A program made the translations under genes and the position numbers. Shown piece by piece: positions 46,717 to 56,716 of a stretch of DNA of 64,000 nucleotides (the first letter of the stretch is position 1; each line of letters starts with the position of its first letter). The stretch spans positions 248,001 to 312,000 of the forward strand of contig NZ_NPDZ01000004.1 in NCBI RefSeq assembly GCF_002811875.1. Direction: 5' to 3'. Under the pieces are notes generated by a model that was not told the DNA's origin, did not search any database, and saw only the letters and a program-made list of their open reading frames with translations. Source of the DNA: Leptospira perolatii (GTDB lineage: Bacteria > Spirochaetota > Leptospiria > Leptospirales > Leptospiraceae).

Positions 46717-47600
46717 ATGCTTCGCACCTTACCGCTTCTTATTCTGCCCAAATATTCTTTGAGATGCGCATTGATTTTTGTGAGATCTTCCAACAGAACA
46801 CTCGGATCGCTTGCGCCTAAATCAGAAATCAAAACTAAGATATAGCGAATCTCTTCCAGATGCACTTTTGCTTTGAGAATATTTCTGATCCTTTCGGAAC
46901 GCGCCCTGCTCGCCCAGGCTCCTGCGATTCGAATCGGTAGCAAAGATCCTACTTTGTGCAAGTGCGTTAGGATGGAATGATCCACTCTTTGCTTCCAAAG
47001 TTCGGAAGTTCGATGTAAGTCCAATACGAAACTATGCGAAAGCCTCCAGACCTCGAGCTTTTGAAATCCAATTTCTGGGCCCCAGCTTTTTTGTACAAAA
47101 TCGGTTTTGCGCGATTCGGCGTTTCCAATCGGGATCGTTCTCTGGGGCTTTATTTTTTTATAAATAAACTTTTCCTTAAATTCTTTCGGGATAGGAACCA
47201 CTGCTCTAGTTTTATAATCAAAAAATAATACACGAATTTTTACTAATGCTACCTTGATGGATCTTTTGTTCTTGGACAATCTGAAATATAGATCGAATGA
47301 TTTTTGTCCTAGTTTATTCAAGGAGACATCGATAATTACTTTATCCTTATATACTAACTCTCCTTGATAAAGGATCGAAGCGTTTGCAAAAATAATACTC
47401 ATCCCGTGTATATCTAACACAGAGTATCCGAGATACTGAAAGAATTGAAGATGGGCTTCCATAACCAAATCTAAAACACTCGCAAAGGATACGTGAAGAT
47501 CCATGCTTAGATCGATTCTTCGAATCGGAATTTCTGTGGAAAAATAAGTGAGAGCCGGAAAATCAATTTCCGGATTCCCCGACTTAGATTTGATTTTCAT
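46713..47600 (-). CDS. Hot-dog thioesterase fused to a 23S-rRNA-IVS-type four-helix bundle
   Basis: 295 residues. Residues 20-145 are a 4HBT-like hot-dog domain (IPIRRIDLSMDLHVSFASVLDLVMEAH, KVIIDVSLNKLGQKSFDLYFRL). It is closely related to the neighbour at 47597. Residues 179-285 resemble the four-helix bundle protein encoded in 23S rRNA intervening sequences: FQKLEVWRLSHSFVLDLH, HLHKVGSLLPIRIAGAWASRA (family: RRAAVSIPSNIAEG) and RNILKAKVHLEEIRYILVLISDLG. The fusion is unusual; the second domain may bind or oligomerise. Translation is coupled on both sides. Confidence 0.82.
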   Translation of the reverse strand: MKIKSKSGNPEIDFPALTYFSTEIPIRRIDLSMDLHVSFASVLDLVMEAHLQFFQYLGYSVLDIHGMSIIFANASILYQGELVYKDKVIIDVSLNKLGQKSFDLYFRLSKNKRSIKVALVKIRVLFFDYKTRAVVPIPKEFKEKFIYKKIKPQRTIPIGNAESRKTDFVQKSWGPEIGFQKLEVWRLSHSFVLDLHRTSELWKQRVDHSILTHLHKVGSLLPIRIAGAWASRARSERIRNILKAKVHLEEIRYILVLISDLGASDPSVLLEDLTKINAHLKEYLGRIRSGKVRSI

Positions 47601-48046
47601 TTACTAAATTTGCTCCGGAAAATCTGCGGGATCTCCAAAGTGCTTTTTGCTTTGTAATCATAAAAGACTAACGAAATCTTAACGAGTGCAACTGCTTGTC
47701 CTCCGCTGGATTGCGAGACATGAAAAAATAAGTCGAAAGATTTCCGGCCCAAATTCTGGACAGAAACAGCAAATTCCAAAATATCTCCCGCCTTTGCTTC
47801 GGACTTATAATCAACTTCCATTCTAGGTATAATTATATTTGCGCCTGCAAGATCAGCTTTAGACCATCCATAGTTCTCTAAGAATGCGTCGAAAGCCTCG
47901 TTGATCAAAGGGATTAAAGTTTCGTAGGTAAGATGGGAAACGAACAAGCCACCGACTACGGTTGCGCTCCTAGTATCAGATCTGCGCACCGGGATTTGGA
48001 CTCGAAAATCAAATTTCGTAGGGACAGGAATCTGATCTCCGGACAT
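47597..48046 (-). CDS. Hot-dog fold thioesterase
   Basis: 149 residues of the 4HBT/YbgC type: RVQIPVRRSDTRSATVVGGLFVSH, NEAFDAFLENYGW, GDILEFAVSVQNLGRKSFDLFFHV, KISLVFYDYKAKSTLEIP. It shares this layout with the N-terminal half of the next gene, so the pair arose by tandem duplication. It would hydrolyse an acyl-CoA or acyl-ACP. It heads the SDR operon and overlaps the next gene by 4 nt. Confidence 0.85.
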   Translation of the reverse strand: MSGDQIPVPTKFDFRVQIPVRRSDTRSATVVGGLFVSHLTYETLIPLINEAFDAFLENYGWSKADLAGANIIIPRMEVDYKSEAKAGDILEFAVSVQNLGRKSFDLFFHVSQSSGGQAVALVKISLVFYDYKAKSTLEIPQIFRSKFSK

Positions 48047-48153
48047 TGGATCCTCTTTCTTGTTGAATGCTTCTTTATTATTTTCGACAAGAGAGACTTA
48101 GTTCTTGAAAGCTATCTCTTAAATGACAGTTTTGCATCGCACATTTAATGCTT

Positions 48154-48339
48154 CTAAATCTGGAAAACTTTTTTTCTTGCTTTTGTTCGATAACCTGAAA
48201 TGTCTTTGCAGACGAATTGGGATAAGAATCTGGAATCCATCATAGATCCGCCATTTTCATCCATAATTAAACTCAATTTACGTATGAATTCTTTCTTTTT
48301 TCCGTCGGAAGTATCATCTTTCGAGAGTTTGTCGCTCAA
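48154..48339 (-). CDS. Possible small acidic-basic helical protein
   Basis: 61 codons from a TTG at 48339 with AAGGAAAG about 14 nt before it, in a 325 nt gap otherwise empty. The sequence (KKKEFIRKLSLIMDENGG, FLSQFVCKDISGY) looks protein-like, with a mixed charged helix. No family is recognised, and the weak start makes this uncertain. Confidence 0.35.
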   Translation of the reverse strand: MSDKLSKDDTSDGKKKEFIRKLSLIMDENGGSMMDSRFLSQFVCKDISGYRTKARKKVFQI

Positions 48340-48371
48340 GTAGCGGAATGAAACTTTCCTTGTGAGAGAGC

Positions 48372-50186
48372 ATGCTCAGAGAGTCTTTCCACCCAGAGCC
48401 TACTAAGATATTGCCCGACCCGGATTCGCTTGTTCGCAAGTTCGTGAGACCTGGCATGTATCTGCATCTGGCAAATACCATGTCTCGACCAAACGCTCTA
48501 ATATACGCGCTTGCTAGAGTCTTTGGAGGAACCAAACCGGATTTTACAATCAGCGTAGCCGGTTTGCATTCGAGCGCACATGCTCTCGCTCTCTCTCAAA
48601 TCGTAAAAAAGGTAATCACTGGTTTTGCGGGAGACAATTATCCTAAGCCGGGACCCAACTCTCTATATCAAGATTTGCTAATGGGCAAACCTTTCGAGTT
48701 GGAACTTTGGTCTCTACTCACATTGATCCAGAGATTGATGGCTGGAGCGATGAGACTTCCTGGAATCATTACGAATTCCTTAATCGGTTCGGATCTGATT
48801 GCAGACAAACTCGGCAAATCCGCCTTTTTGTACAATAAACCTCTATCAGGAAATCCTTTTGGACCGGCTCCTGAACCTCACCTATCTACAGAAAACAAAG
48901 GTTCAAGAAATAAAGACATCGTCTTCTTACTTCCTTTGAATCCAGAAATCACCTTGGTACACGGAGTCGTCGCAGACGAAGACGGAAATATTGTTTTGTG
49001 CCCGCCTTCCGGAGAAGGACCTTGGGGTGCACTCGCGGCTCAAAAAGGAGTGATCGCAACGGTAGAAAAAATCGTACCACGCGGAGCCCTTCCTCCTGAG
49101 CTAGTTGTAATTCCAGGTGGAAAGGTTTTAGGAATCACAGTCGCAAAATTCGGAGCACATCCGCAATCACTTAGAGTTCACGGTCTTCAGGATTTGCCTG
49201 CCTTTGAGGGAGTGGAGACCTATATGGACGATTACGAATTCCAAAAGGAAGCGAATCAGTCCGCAGGAATTCCTGCTAAAGCGGATAGATGGTACAAAGA
49301 GTTCGTTTCTCTTGCAGGAGGACATTCGGAATATTTGGAGCAGCTTGGTTCTGTTAGGCTAAGGCGCCTAACAATGACTCCACCGGAGCACAACCTACGA
49401 GTTCCGGAAGATCCAAAAACAGTGAACGATTCCGAGCAGATGATTATTTTGGCCGCTAGAGCCATCATGGAAAAAATAAAGACTCATAGTTACAAAACTA
49501 TTCTGGCGGGAATCGGCGCCGCGCATATGGCTGCTTGGACTGCCTCAAAACTTTTAGAAAAAGACGGAATTAAAATCAGTGTAGTCTCTGAACTCGGCTT
49601 CTACGGGATGAAACCGTTCCGAGGCGATGTGTTTCTATTTAGTCAACTTCATACGAAGGAATGCTCCATGTTATCCGATGTTCCGAGTATTCTAGGTACG
49701 ATCGTACCTGACGAATGCCTTGGAGTAATCGGAGCTGCGGAAGTAGATTGGTTCGGAAATATCAACTCAGTAATAGACTCCAATGGTAAATTCTTAGTGG
49801 GCTCGGGAGGAGCAAACGACATTGTATCAACTTCGAATACTATAGTCGTTGCAAAAGCGAATCGACATAGATTTGTAAGAAACGTAAAACATGTCACTTC
49901 TCCTGGTGAAAGAGTTGTAGAGGCAGTCTGTCAGTTCGGAAGATTCAAGCGCCAGGAATTTTCAAACCACCCTTTTGAATTAGCGTCCTGGATTCCACCA
50001 TCTTCGGATGAAGAGATGGAAACTTGGGAAGCGGTTAGACGTTATACGCAATGGCTACCTCCTGATGAAGATATTCCTACACCTGCTGAGCCGCCGATTA
50101 CGGTGAGTGAACTTACAATTTTAAGAGAACTTGATCCTGAACGTATTTACACAGAACAGTTTATGGTTTACACTCACTTGCCTTAA
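48372..50186 (+). CDS. Fused two-subunit family I CoA transferase
   Basis: 604 residues joining the A and B subunits of the glutaconate/acyl-CoA transferase family. The A half (1-330) has VRPGMYLHLANTMSRPNALIY and NPEITLVHGVVADEDGN. The B half (about 350-590) has ILAGIGAAHMAAWTASKLL, VVSELGFYG and GSGGANDIVST, the motif of the IpdB/GctB subunits. A CoA transferase would activate an acid with CoA from a donor. It heads toward a FabH-like gene, 78 nt on. The natural acid is unknown. Confidence 0.85.
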   Translation: MLRESFHPEPTKILPDPDSLVRKFVRPGMYLHLANTMSRPNALIYALARVFGGTKPDFTISVAGLHSSAHALALSQIVKKVITGFAGDNYPKPGPNSLYQDLLMGKPFELELWSLLTLIQRLMAGAMRLPGIITNSLIGSDLIADKLGKSAFLYNKPLSGNPFGPAPEPHLSTENKGSRNKDIVFLLPLNPEITLVHGVVADEDGNIVLCPPSGEGPWGALAAQKGVIATVEKIVPRGALPPELVVIPGGKVLGITVAKFGAHPQSLRVHGLQDLPAFEGVETYMDDYEFQKEANQSAGIPAKADRWYKEFVSLAGGHSEYLEQLGSVRLRRLTMTPPEHNLRVPEDPKTVNDSEQMIILAARAIMEKIKTHSYKTILAGIGAAHMAAWTASKLLEKDGIKISVVSELGFYGMKPFRGDVFLFSQLHTKECSMLSDVPSILGTIVPDECLGVIGAAEVDWFGNINSVIDSNGKFLVGSGGANDIVSTSNTIVVAKANRHRFVRNVKHVTSPGERVVEAVCQFGRFKRQEFSNHPFELASWIPPSSDEEMETWEAVRRYTQWLPPDEDIPTPAEPPITVSELTILRELDPERIYTEQFMVYTHLP

Positions 50187-50264
50187 TCGCTGAGACATTC
50201 GGTCTGCGGTGATGCAAATGATTATTACTGGAAATTTCAAAAGCCTTGGGAGAATTTAGAAGGA

Positions 50265-51242
50265 ATGGCATCGAATGTATCATTAAAATCTAACGGAGTT
50301 CGCCTAACAGGCTTCGGTCACTATCTCCCGGAAAGAATCGTGACCAATGAGGAAATCCGATCTAGATTAAAATATCCTGAAATGCATCCAGCAGAAAAAG
50401 CGGTCATTGGAAATATCGGAGTAGAAAAGAGACATAGAGCAAATGAAAAAGAGACTGCGATGTTCATGGCTGCGAAAGTCGCAGAGATGGCCCTACAAGA
50501 TGCAGGCAAAAAACCCGAGGAAGTGGATCTTTTTATTTTGGCAAACTGGACGGATCGATATTTTGAACCGGATCTCGCACCTCAGGCATCGAAGCTCGCC
50601 GGGACAAAAAACGCACTAGCGTTCGATGTCAGCACCGCTTGCACAGGCTTTATTCACGGGGTTCAGACAGCTTCGGCTTATTTAAGAAGTACTAATATAA
50701 AAACTGCTCTGGTAATCGGCAGTGAGAGATTTTCGGTCCGAACAAAAATTGGTGGATATGGTGAATTTACGGCCGGAGACGCAGCCGCGGGAGTTGTCTT
50801 GGAGTATACTGAAGACAAGGAACATGGAGTTATCGATTCTTTCCTAAAGGATAACGGTGATTTGGCTGGAATCATCATTGTAGGACCTCCCCCACAAAGT
50901 TACATTAAAAGCTTTCCGGAACTGGTTCCTCATGCATCTGATTTGACTCTTTCAGCCATGGACGATATTTTAGCGAGAAACAATCTCACAGTTGACGACA
51001 TCGATTGGGTGATTCCTCATCCGGGAACCGATATGGTAGTTCAAGAAATATTAAAACGGACCAAGTTTCCTAGGGAAAAGATTCTGATGAATTTCGATCA
51101 GGTGGGGAATACTTCAGCGGCGTCTATCCCGATCGTTCTTTCCGAATATTATTATAAAGGAAAATTTAAATCAGGGGATTTGTTTTTGACTGCCGCTGTC
51201 GGGGGTGGTTTCTATTGGGGAGGACTTCTATTTCGTTTATAA
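50265..51242 (+). CDS. FabH-like ketoacyl synthase III
   Basis: 325 residues. Nucleophile Cys126 in DVSTACTGFIHG, His in VIPHPGTDMVV and Asn in GNTSAASIPIVL complete the triad. It resembles FabH but differs from the housekeeping type, as in secondary or alternative acyl chain-starting. Neighbours (CoA transferase, thioesterases, FabF-like) support a specialised acyl route. OleA-like head-to-head condensation is another option. Confidence 0.92.
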   Translation: MASNVSLKSNGVRLTGFGHYLPERIVTNEEIRSRLKYPEMHPAEKAVIGNIGVEKRHRANEKETAMFMAAKVAEMALQDAGKKPEEVDLFILANWTDRYFEPDLAPQASKLAGTKNALAFDVSTACTGFIHGVQTASAYLRSTNIKTALVIGSERFSVRTKIGGYGEFTAGDAAAGVVLEYTEDKEHGVIDSFLKDNGDLAGIIIVGPPPQSYIKSFPELVPHASDLTLSAMDDILARNNLTVDDIDWVIPHPGTDMVVQEILKRTKFPREKILMNFDQVGNTSAASIPIVLSEYYYKGKFKSGDLFLTAAVGGGFYWGGLLFRL

Positions 51243-51319
51243 ATAGCGCAATAGAACAATCCTGCAAAGATGATTATCGTTAAATCAGAAAATATAAACT
51301 AAAAGGTGAAGACTGAAGG

Positions 51320-54300
51320 ATGATCGCAAAAGGCTTCGAACTTAAGGAAAGATTGAACTCAGAATCTGCGTCCGAAGTATATAAGGCAATCAGACAGTCT
51401 GACGGCAAGACCATTATTATCAAATTCATCCCAGTATTGGACGAATTACACCCCTCAGTCGTAAACCTTCGAAATGAATATGAAATATTGAATATTCTTC
51501 TCTCAGACCATTTCGTGCACCCTTTTCACTTCGAGAAACTCCAAGACGGTTATGCACTTTTCATGGAGTACATTCCAGGCGGATCCCTAAAACAGTTTAT
51601 CGGGAAAAAACCTATACCCTTATTCGATTTCTTTCACTTGGCCATTCAGTTGGCCGAAAGGACCGCAGACATACATCAGAAAAAGATTATACACAAAGAT
51701 ATCAAACCGGAAAATATCTTAGTAAACGAAAACAATAAGGACATTCGGATCATAGACTTCGGAATTTCCACCCGGTTAAACAAAGAAGAAACTTCCTGGT
51801 CAGCGCCGAATATATTAGAAGGATCCATTCATTACGTTTCGCCGGAACAAACGGGTCGGATGAATCGAACGGTCGACTATAGAAGTGATTTTTATTCTCT
51901 CGGAGTTACTTATTACGAAATGTTGACGGGCAAACTCCCGTTTGAAGGCGACGATTTACTCCAGCTCGTACACTCACATTTGGCAAAGACACCCGCTTCA
52001 CCAAAGCAATTGAGACCTGAAGTCCCCACATCACTCTCAAATATCATAATGAAGTTGCTAGCCAAAACCGCCGAGGACAGATACCAAACCGCAAAAGGCC
52101 TGCAAGCCGATTTAGAAAAGTGCTTTCATTCCTGGAAAGAAAATGTCGATTTTCCGGAATTTGATTTAGCTCAGAACGATCATTCTCATCAATTCAAGAT
52201 CCATCAAAAGCTTTATGGACGAGAACAATACATTAGAATTTTATTAAGTGAATTCAGAGATGTAGCTCAAAAAGGCCGATCAAGAATGATTCTGATCGGC
52301 GGATATTCCGGAGTAGGCAAATCTTCACTTGTCAGGGAAATAAACAGACCTTTGACAGAGTCAAAAGGATACTTTATTTCCGGAAAGTTTGATCAGTACA
52401 ATCGAAATTTACCATTTTCCGCGGTAATACAAGTTTTCTCCAGCCTGGTAGAACTGATACTAACCGAATCTCCGGAAAAAATCGAGGCATGGAAATCTAA
52501 AATTAAGCAATCATTAGGTGGAAATGGAAAAATCATCACCGAAGTAATTCCCGAACTGGAAATCATCATCGGAAAACAGGACCCTGTTCCGGAATTGGGC
52601 GCACAAGAAAACGCAAACCGTTTTTACGTAGTATTTCAGAATTTTATCAAGGTATTCGCAGGTCAAGAGCACCCTCTCGCAGTATTTTTGGACGATATGC
52701 AATGGGCCGATACAGCTTCTTTGGAACTTCTCAAGAACCTAATGGAAGACGTAGCAGTAAATCATCTTTTTCTAATACTTGCATATAGAGACAACGAAGT
52801 CGACGGAGCTCATCCGTTCCAAATGATGATAGATACTCTGCGCAAGGACGGACAAGACCCTCATCATGTTGTGCTCCAACCATTAACTCTCGAAAATGTA
52901 AACGAACTATTGTCGGACAGTTTGTATCGCACTCCTCAAGAAACGGTAGAATTGGCCGAAGTCATTTTTGCAAAAACGGGAGGGAATCCTTTCTTCATCG
53001 GAGAATTGCTGAAGCAATTGTCCAGGGAGGATTTGGTTTATTTCGACCTTGGATCCGGTAAACCGGGTGAAGGCAAATGGAAATGGGAACTTGCAAAAAT
53101 CAAGGACACCGAAATTTCGGACAATGTAGTAGAGCTTTTGATCAATAGAATCAAAAAGCTTTCGCCTCAAGTCCAGGAAACACTTAGACTCGCGGCATGT
53201 ATCGGAAGCAATTTCGACCTAGCCCTGCTTCGCAACATATTAGGATCCTCTTATAAAGATGCACTGAACTCAATACAGGAAACTATCCATGAAGAATTGA
53301 TCGTTCCAATTGGAGAAAGCTACAGATTTGCGGAATCTTTCCAAGAATCAGAGGAGAATAAGGAGAAAAATCTCCTAATTGCAAAGACCATCTTCTTTCG
53401 CTTTCAGCACGACAGAGTGCAACAAGCATCGTACGAGATGATCCCTGATGCAAAAAAGAAAGAGATCCGCCTGAAGATCGGAAGAATCCTACTTTCCGGA
53501 ACGGAAGGAAAAGAATTAGAGGATAATATTTTCGATATTACGAATCACTTAAATATCGGATCCGAATTGATCGAAGATGTAAGGGAGAGAAGAAAACTTG
53601 CTGAGCTAAATCTAATTGCAGGTAGAAAAGCAAAAAATTCGACGGCTTACAATCCAGCTCTTGCTTACATCTCAAAATCAAGAAATCTTCTTTTTTCTCT
53701 GCCCGAAGCAAATAAGGGAGACGATGCCCTTTGGCAATCGAACTACGAACAATGTTACAATGTTCACAAGGAATTGGCAGAAACCCAATACCTGACTGGG
53801 AATTTTGAGGATTCCCAAAAGACCATAGATCTTTTGCTTAAGCATGCTAGAACCGGAGTGGAGAAAGCGGAAGCCTACAACTTGCTTATGGTACAGTATT
53901 CTGCTCAAGGCAAATTCGACCTGGCCCTGCCTACCGTAATCAAAGCATTAAAACCGCTCGGAGTCGACATACCTGAGAAGGATTTCGAGAAAGCAATCGG
54001 GGAAGAGATGCAGCTGGTAAACAAAGCTTTGGAAGGTAAAAGCATAGAATCTCTCATCGACCTACCGTTAATGAAAGAACCTGAACACATAATGGCTGTT
54101 AGTCTCTTAATCAGTGCTGTCCCCACCGCTTACAATTTAGCTCCTGCCTTGTTTCCTTTGATCAGCTTGAAAATGGTGAATCTATTCTTGAAATACGGAA
54201 ACATGTCCGATAGCTACGGCTACTCCATGTACGGGGTAGTACTAGCGAGCGGATTTCAGGAGTATAAAAAGGCTTATGATTTGTGTGAGCTCGCAGTAAA

Positions 54301-56692
54301 GATCAGCGAGAAATATAAGAATCCGAGCGGAACGGCCAAAGCAGCAAATATATTAGCGAACTATGCGACACCCTTCGTAAAACACTTAAAATTCTCTGAA
54401 GAAATCAATCAGAAATGTATCCAAACGAGCTTGGAATCCGGGGAGTTCCTGCACGGTGGGTACGGAGCTATGAACGATTCGATCAATGTAATGATTCAAT
54501 CCAAAAGTTTAGAGCTCGTAAAACCTAAAGCAGATAACCTGCTGAGCTTTACACGAAAACTGAAAAACAATCTCGCGATCGATACGGTTTTGGGCTCGGA
54601 GTTGATCATCGCGAATTTAAGAGGAAAGACTACCTCTCACTTGGAATTTGCAACGGAAGAAATGACCGAAGCAAAATTTTTAGAATTATGCAACGACCAT
54701 CAAAGTCTTTTTCCCGTATGCTTATTCAAGATTCTAAAATCGAAACTTCTACTGATCTATGGAGAAAGCCTACTAGCTCTACGAGAATTGGATGAATCCG
54801 AAGGTATGCTTGCATATATTTCCGGGCAAGTCTCGGTGGAAGAACATTCCTTTTTACACTCTCTCGCGATGGCGGCCAACTATAAAGTTTCTTCCCAAGA
54901 GCAAAAGGCAAAGTTCATAGAGAGAATCAAAAAGAACCAACAAAAACTGAAACTACTTGCGGTCACGGCGCCCGAGAATTTCGAACACAAATATCTGTTA
55001 GTCGAAGCCGAATTGGCCAGATTGGAATATAAGAATTGGAAGGCGGGCAAAACGTACGAGCAGGCGATTCATCTCGCAGGCAGAAACGAATTTTGGAATG
55101 ACGAGGCTTTAGCCTGCGAATTAGCGGCGAGGTTCTGGCTGTCAAAAAGCAGCATAAAAGTCGCCTCACTGTATTTAAACGATGCGTACCAAAGGTATGG
55201 TCGTTGGGGGGCGGTTCAAAAACAAAATTTACTAAAGGCCAAGCATCCAGAATTTATTAGAGAAAGAGCCGGAACGTATCGGACTACAAGGACCTTCGGA
55301 AGTTTGACTACTCGAACCATGTCTGCGACCGAAGTCTTTACCGGGCAAACACTCGACTTTCAATCGATTCTCAAAAGTTCTACAGCTATTTCCGGAGAAA
55401 TCAAACTGGAGAATTTGTTGGATAAACTCATGAAGATTTCCATCGAAAACGTAGGAGCTCAAAAAGGGATCTTGATCCTAAAAAGAGATGGAAAATTGTT
55501 TGTCGAAGCTGAAGGCAGCATCTGGGAAGATGAGGTAAAAGTAATGCAAGACATTCCGTTACAGGAAAGTCGAAATATTCCGATCAGCGTAATTTATTAC
55601 GCAGAAAGAACAAAGGAAGAACTAGTATTAAAAAATGCTTATTTAGACGAGAAATTCAATAAGGATCCTTATATTCGGGAGCAAAAAACCAAATCGGTCC
55701 TTTGCGCGCCGATATTAAAACAAGGTGAATTATTAGGAATTCTTTATTTAGAAAATAATCTTTCTGAATCTGCTTTTACTTCCGATCGGCTTCAGATTAT
55801 TTCTATCTTATCCTCTCAAGCCGCCATATCCATCGATAACGCATTACTATACGCCAACTTGGAAGACAAGGTGGCAGAACGGACCAAAGAACTGGCAGCG
55901 GCTAATGACGACTTGGCACTGAAGAACAGACATATAACGGATAGCATTACGTATTCATTAAATATTCAACAAGCGATACTGCCCGGACCTGAAATTTTGG
56001 GAAGGGGACTGAAAGAATATTTCGTTTTATTCAGACCAAAAGATATTGTATCGGGAGATTTTTATTGGTTCTCGAGACAGGAAGACGCGACATATCTTGC
56101 CGCTGTCGATTGTACCGGGCATGGAGTCCCGGGAGCATTAATGTCGATGATCGGTAACACACTTTTGAATCAGATCGTAAACGAAGCAGGAATTTCCGAC
56201 CCAGGTACAATACTGGAGCATCTGAATCGTAGCGTCAGGCAAGCTTTGAAACAGGATATGGAACAAGCGAATTCCTCAGACGGAATGGATGTTTGCTTTA
56301 TCAAAATACAGAACAATAATTTATTCTTTGCGGGAGCCAAGCGCCCGATATTTATTGGGAGAGGAGGCGAATTGTCTGAAATCAAGGGCGATAAGCACTC
56401 TATCGGCGGAAGGCAAAAAGAAGAGACTAGAAAATTCACCACTCATACAGTGCCACTTGTCGCTGGAGTGCGAACAAGCGTATATCTAACCACAGATGGA
56501 TTTATGGATCAACCGGATCCTGATCGTCAAAAAATTGGAACGAAAGGATTTTTGAACTTCTTAGGAGGAATTGAACACCTCCCTTGCAATGAGCAAAAAG
56601 AAAGATTGGAATCCTACCTGCTGGCCCACCAAGACGGAGAATCCCAACGGGACGACATAACCTTAGTCGGCGTAGTCTTGGAGGGACGATGA
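51320..56692 (+). CDS. Giant Ser/Thr kinase - AAA ATPase - GAF - SpoIIE phosphatase
   Basis: 1790 residues. The kinase (about 5-270) has Lys35, HKDIKPENIL, IDFGIS and YVSPEQTGRMNR. The AAA/NACHT-like ATPase starts near 327 with GGYSGVGKSSLV; Walker B is FLDDMQWAD. A long helical (TPR-like) region follows to about 1340, then a GAF domain (about 1354-1510) and a coiled coil (VAERTKELAAANDDLALKNR). The SpoIIE/PP2C phosphatase (about 1560-1785) has SGDFYWF, DCTGHGVPGA and RDDITLVG. It has no membrane segment. It likely senses a signal, regulates SiaB/SiaC downstream, and both adds and removes phosphate. Confidence 0.93.
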   Translation: MIAKGFELKERLNSESASEVYKAIRQSDGKTIIIKFIPVLDELHPSVVNLRNEYEILNILLSDHFVHPFHFEKLQDGYALFMEYIPGGSLKQFIGKKPIPLFDFFHLAIQLAERTADIHQKKIIHKDIKPENILVNENNKDIRIIDFGISTRLNKEETSWSAPNILEGSIHYVSPEQTGRMNRTVDYRSDFYSLGVTYYEMLTGKLPFEGDDLLQLVHSHLAKTPASPKQLRPEVPTSLSNIIMKLLAKTAEDRYQTAKGLQADLEKCFHSWKENVDFPEFDLAQNDHSHQFKIHQKLYGREQYIRILLSEFRDVAQKGRSRMILIGGYSGVGKSSLVREINRPLTESKGYFISGKFDQYNRNLPFSAVIQVFSSLVELILTESPEKIEAWKSKIKQSLGGNGKIITEVIPELEIIIGKQDPVPELGAQENANRFYVVFQNFIKVFAGQEHPLAVFLDDMQWADTASLELLKNLMEDVAVNHLFLILAYRDNEVDGAHPFQMMIDTLRKDGQDPHHVVLQPLTLENVNELLSDSLYRTPQETVELAEVIFAKTGGNPFFIGELLKQLSREDLVYFDLGSGKPGEGKWKWELAKIKDTEISDNVVELLINRIKKLSPQVQETLRLAACIGSNFDLALLRNILGSSYKDALNSIQETIHEELIVPIGESYRFAESFQESEENKEKNLLIAKTIFFRFQHDRVQQASYEMIPDAKKKEIRLKIGRILLSGTEGKELEDNIFDITNHLNIGSELIEDVRERRKLAELNLIAGRKAKNSTAYNPALAYISKSRNLLFSLPEANKGDDALWQSNYEQCYNVHKELAETQYLTGNFEDSQKTIDLLLKHARTGVEKAEAYNLLMVQYSAQGKFDLALPTVIKALKPLGVDIPEKDFEKAIGEEMQLVNKALEGKSIESLIDLPLMKEPEHIMAVSLLISAVPTAYNLAPALFPLISLKMVNLFLKYGNMSDSYGYSMYGVVLASGFQEYKKAYDLCELAVKISEKYKNPSGTAKAANILANYATPFVKHLKFSEEINQKCIQTSLESGEFLHGGYGAMNDSINVMIQSKSLELVKPKADNLLSFTRKLKNNLAIDTVLGSELIIANLRGKTTSHLEFATEEMTEAKFLELCNDHQSLFPVCLFKILKSKLLLIYGESLLALRELDESEGMLAYISGQVSVEEHSFLHSLAMAANYKVSSQEQKAKFIERIKKNQQKLKLLAVTAPENFEHKYLLVEAELARLEYKNWKAGKTYEQAIHLAGRNEFWNDEALACELAARFWLSKSSIKVASLYLNDAYQRYGRWGAVQKQNLLKAKHPEFIRERAGTYRTTRTFGSLTTRTMSATEVFTGQTLDFQSILKSSTAISGEIKLENLLDKLMKISIENVGAQKGILILKRDGKLFVEAEGSIWEDEVKVMQDIPLQESRNIPISVIYYAERTKEELVLKNAYLDEKFNKDPYIREQKTKSVLCAPILKQGELLGILYLENNLSESAFTSDRLQIISILSSQAAISIDNALLYANLEDKVAERTKELAAANDDLALKNRHITDSITYSLNIQQAILPGPEILGRGLKEYFVLFRPKDIVSGDFYWFSRQEDATYLAAVDCTGHGVPGALMSMIGNTLLNQIVNEAGISDPGTILEHLNRSVRQALKQDMEQANSSDGMDVCFIKIQNNNLFFAGAKRPIFIGRGGELSEIKGDKHSIGGRQKEETRKFTTHTVPLVAGVRTSVYLTTDGFMDQPDPDRQKIGTKGFLNFLGGIEHLPCNEQKERLESYLLAHQDGESQRDDITLVGVVLEGR

Positions 56693-56716
56693 GGGAGAAG
56701 TTTCTGAAAAAGGAAA

